The notes below the pieces were generated by a model. The model was not told the origin of the DNA and searched no databases. It was given only the letters and a program-made list of their open reading frames with translations. Below, one piece after another: positions 62,479 to 64,000 of a stretch of 64,000 bases of DNA (positions are counted from its first letter, which is position 1; every line of letters starts with the position of its first letter). This DNA comes from an uncultured Lewinella sp. GTDB lineage: Bacteria; Bacteroidota; Bacteroidia; Chitinophagales; Saprospiraceae. The stretch spans positions 1 to 64,000 of the forward strand of contig CALMYQ010000159.1 of assembly GCA_937873655.1 (NCBI GenBank), in the 5' to 3' direction. The position numbers and the translations under genes were made by a program.

Positions 62479-64000
62479 ATGCGTTCACATGCCGACAAAT
62501 CGCCAAACACCCATAGCAATGCGGTCGCCAACCGGAAACCTGATCCGGTGAAAAAGGACGTATCCGGTACCCGATTCCAGGATAACCGGAGCGCTTTTTC
62601 GGCGCAGCGAAAACTGCAAAATGACCTGCCCGGGCTCCCTACCCCAGGTCAACCGGTAATTGCGGATCAAAGCGCCCGGAATATGCAGCAAACGGCCGTT
62701 CAGAAAACAACGGATCGCCTTCCATCCACACCAATCCGAAACAACAACGGCAACCTCCCCATTCAAAGGACCATCGAGGAGGCCATCGCCTATTACAATA
62801 ACGTAACCAACAGTTCTGCGCAAACCGAGCACGAGGTCGATCTGAATAAAATGTCAGGCGGCCAAAAAGGCTGGTATACCAAATTGAGGAACTCCAATAA
62901 GCGAAAAAGAAGAGACAGCTTGTCGCAGGACCTGGAAAACAAAAAGCAAAAAAGCCAGGAAACCAAAAAGGACGACGGTACGGCCACCGTCGGCATCGTA
63001 ACCTGGAATATAGCGCATTTCGGAAAGGATAAGAAGAATCCCGGGAAGAACGAGAACAAAGCCCTGGCCATTGTCAATATGTTTAAAAACAATGCCTGGC
63101 TCGATATCATGGTGCTTCAGGAGATCAACAACCTGGATTATTTCAAGGAAGTGCTGAATAAATTCACCAATGAGCTGGAAGTAATCACCAGTACGCAACA
63201 ACTGGCCGTGCTCAGAAAAACAGGCGGGGCCGGACAAAGAGAGGACTATCCCATCATCATCAGGAAAAACAGCGGGTGGAAGATCACCCGGACGGATTCC
63301 TATTACCCCATGGAGGATGGCGGCGTCTGGGTCGACCAGGATCAGGAAGGTGAACAGCCCAGCAGCGAAAAAGTGCAGCAGGAAGGCTGGAAACCCAAAA
63401 TGACGAAGAAAGAAGCCCAAAAACCGCCTGAACTCTCCAAAGAAGAGCTTAAAGACGTAAAAAGCCTGGATGAGGAGATCGGAATGGAAGAAGACCTGGA
63501 TTATGGCGGCGAAAACAAACTCGGCAAATGGCTGAAAAATCACGAACTGCACGACACCTGGCGCGACTGGGGCGGCGATGAAGAACTGTCGGAAAAGGTC
63601 GATGAAGGCAATGAAGCGATACTGGATTTCCTGAAAAGCATCCGCAAGACCAACGTGAGTAAAACCGTTGAAACCTTTATAGCTACCATCCCGTCCAGAA
63701 GAAACAAAAAGAACAAGCTCAATGATTCCTATTACAAACAATTGCACCCCTGGATCAAAGGAGTGCTGACCTGGCTGAAGGCACAGTACAGATCCGCGAA
63801 GGTGCCCTTTGATGCGACCATAACGAACCTCAAAAACCACCTCCACAATGTAGCCCAGGTCCTGACGAATGAGGCGACCGAAGATTCAAGTTACAGGCCC
63901 ATCCGCCGGTACTATATTTCGAATGACAGAAAAGATAAGAACCTGACCCTCGTAATGAACGTAGTGCATACCTCGCCGAGCACGGAAGGCAAGTCGGGCG
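62479..64000 (+). CDS. Nuclease-like protein with eCIS-cargo-type leader (runs off window)
   Basis: 507 codons visible from ATG at 62479, open at the window end. Residues 1-100 have no signal peptide and form a low-complexity leader: SHADKSPNTHSNAVAN, FQDNRSAFSAQRKLQ (33-47) and LPIQR (93-97). That DNR…AQRKLQ…PIQR layout is seen in leaders of DUF4157-type and other cargo of extracellular contractile injection systems in Bacteroidota and cyanobacteria. Residues 171-220 start an endonuclease/exonuclease/phosphatase fold: VGIVTWNIAHFG (Asn177) and DIMVLQEI (metal ligand Glu215). A charged helical insertion of about 230 residues follows, and the fold seems to resume at YYISNDRKD and LVMNVVHTS. 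A basic stretch (KRKRR, 141-145; KKQK, 155-158) precedes the nuclease. Likely an injected or secreted DNase or phosphatase effector. The catalytic Asp/His pair lies beyond the window or is not resolved. Confidence 0.62.
   Translation, partial: MRSHADKSPNTHSNAVANRKPDPVKKDVSGTRFQDNRSAFSAQRKLQNDLPGLPTPGQPVIADQSARNMQQTAVQKTTDRLPSTPIRNNNGNLPIQRTIEEAIAYYNNVTNSSAQTEHEVDLNKMSGGQKGWYTKLRNSNKRKRRDSLSQDLENKKQKSQETKKDDGTATVGIVTWNIAHFGKDKKNPGKNENKALAIVNMFKNNAWLDIMVLQEINNLDYFKEVLNKFTNELEVITSTQQLAVLRKTGGAGQREDYPIIIRKNSGWKITRTDSYYPMEDGGVWVDQDQEGEQPSSEKVQQEGWKPKMTKKEAQKPPELSKEELKDVKSLDEEIGMEEDLDYGGENKLGKWLKNHELHDTWRDWGGDEELSEKVDEGNEAILDFLKSIRKTNVSKTVETFIATIPSRRNKKNKLNDSYYKQLHPWIKGVLTWLKAQYRSAKVPFDATITNLKNHLHNVAQVLTNEATEDSSYRPIRRYYISNDRKDKNLTLVMNVVHTSPSTEGKSG

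Noticed and set aside
1..64000. tRNA, rRNA, riboswitch or phage attachment sites
   Set aside because: No cloverleaf, rRNA-like or known riboswitch sequence was recognised by eye. A covariance-model scan would be needed to exclude small RNAs.

Overview
The window looks like a chromosome segment from a moderately GC-rich Bacteroidota, most likely in the Saprospiria (Lewinella/Haliscomenobacter-like). The evidence is Bacteroidota-type promoters (TTTG-N20-TAnnTTTG), many lipoprotein signal peptides, two-component-propeller and hybrid histidine kinase/AraC fragments, a DUF1080 lipoprotein, a DUF4143 ATPase, a probable type IX sorting tail, and intergenic spacers full of 6-12 bp 'cagttggcagt'-type tandem repeats. 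The taxonomic call is an inference; no rRNA or marker gene is present.

Layout. 1-3.5 kb: degraded or frameshifted genes (propeller lipoprotein, thioredoxin-like fragment, two related lipoproteins, one with an HEVLH motif). 3.6-7.1 kb: a gamma-glutamyltransferase-family enzyme, a YrdB-like membrane protein and a MarR-GNAT fusion with a palindromic operator at its start codon. 7.4-57.4 kb: sixteen paralogous MacB/FtsX-type 'duplicated' ABC permeases (about 780-820 aa, eight predicted membrane segments each), all on the minus strand and numbered 1-16 from left to right here. No ATP-binding subunit or MacA adaptor is nearby. Unrelated genes interrupt the array: a DUF4143 ATPase, a DJ-1/PfpI lipoprotein-like protein, a 5'-truncated hybrid sensor kinase, a DUF1080 lipoprotein, a beta-barrel/serine-hydrolase pair and a di-heme cytochrome c peroxidase. 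57.7-64 kb: zinc-ribbon/serine hydrolase operon, an arylsulfotransferase, a small lipoprotein, and, running off the window, an endonuclease/exonuclease/phosphatase-type protein whose N-terminus looks like the leader of extracellular contractile injection system (eCIS) cargo.

How the array is organised. The permeases form five transcription units: 1 alone; 8-7-6-5-4-3-2; 9 alone; 12-11-10; 16-15-14-13. Each unit, and only the first gene of each, is preceded by the same module: a sigma-54-like -24/-12 element (GGCAYGRTTTTTG, with one GGCATAATTTTTG), then an AT-rich TTGATWATCAA-like element, then 52-55 bp upstream two 16-bp imperfect palindromes (TGTNCG-N4-YGRACA) whose starts are always exactly 21 bp apart. 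This is read directly from the sequence. It implies that the whole 16-permease array is one regulon driven by an NtrC-type enhancer-binding protein that is not encoded in the window. The promoter positions also correct several start codons. Permease 13 carries a one-base frameshift; the other fifteen are intact.

The function of the permeases is not known from the sequence. By family they should be mechanotransmission or export permeases (MacB/ADOP-like) that borrow an ATPase encoded elsewhere, and the shared regulation suggests a coordinated envelope-stress or export response.
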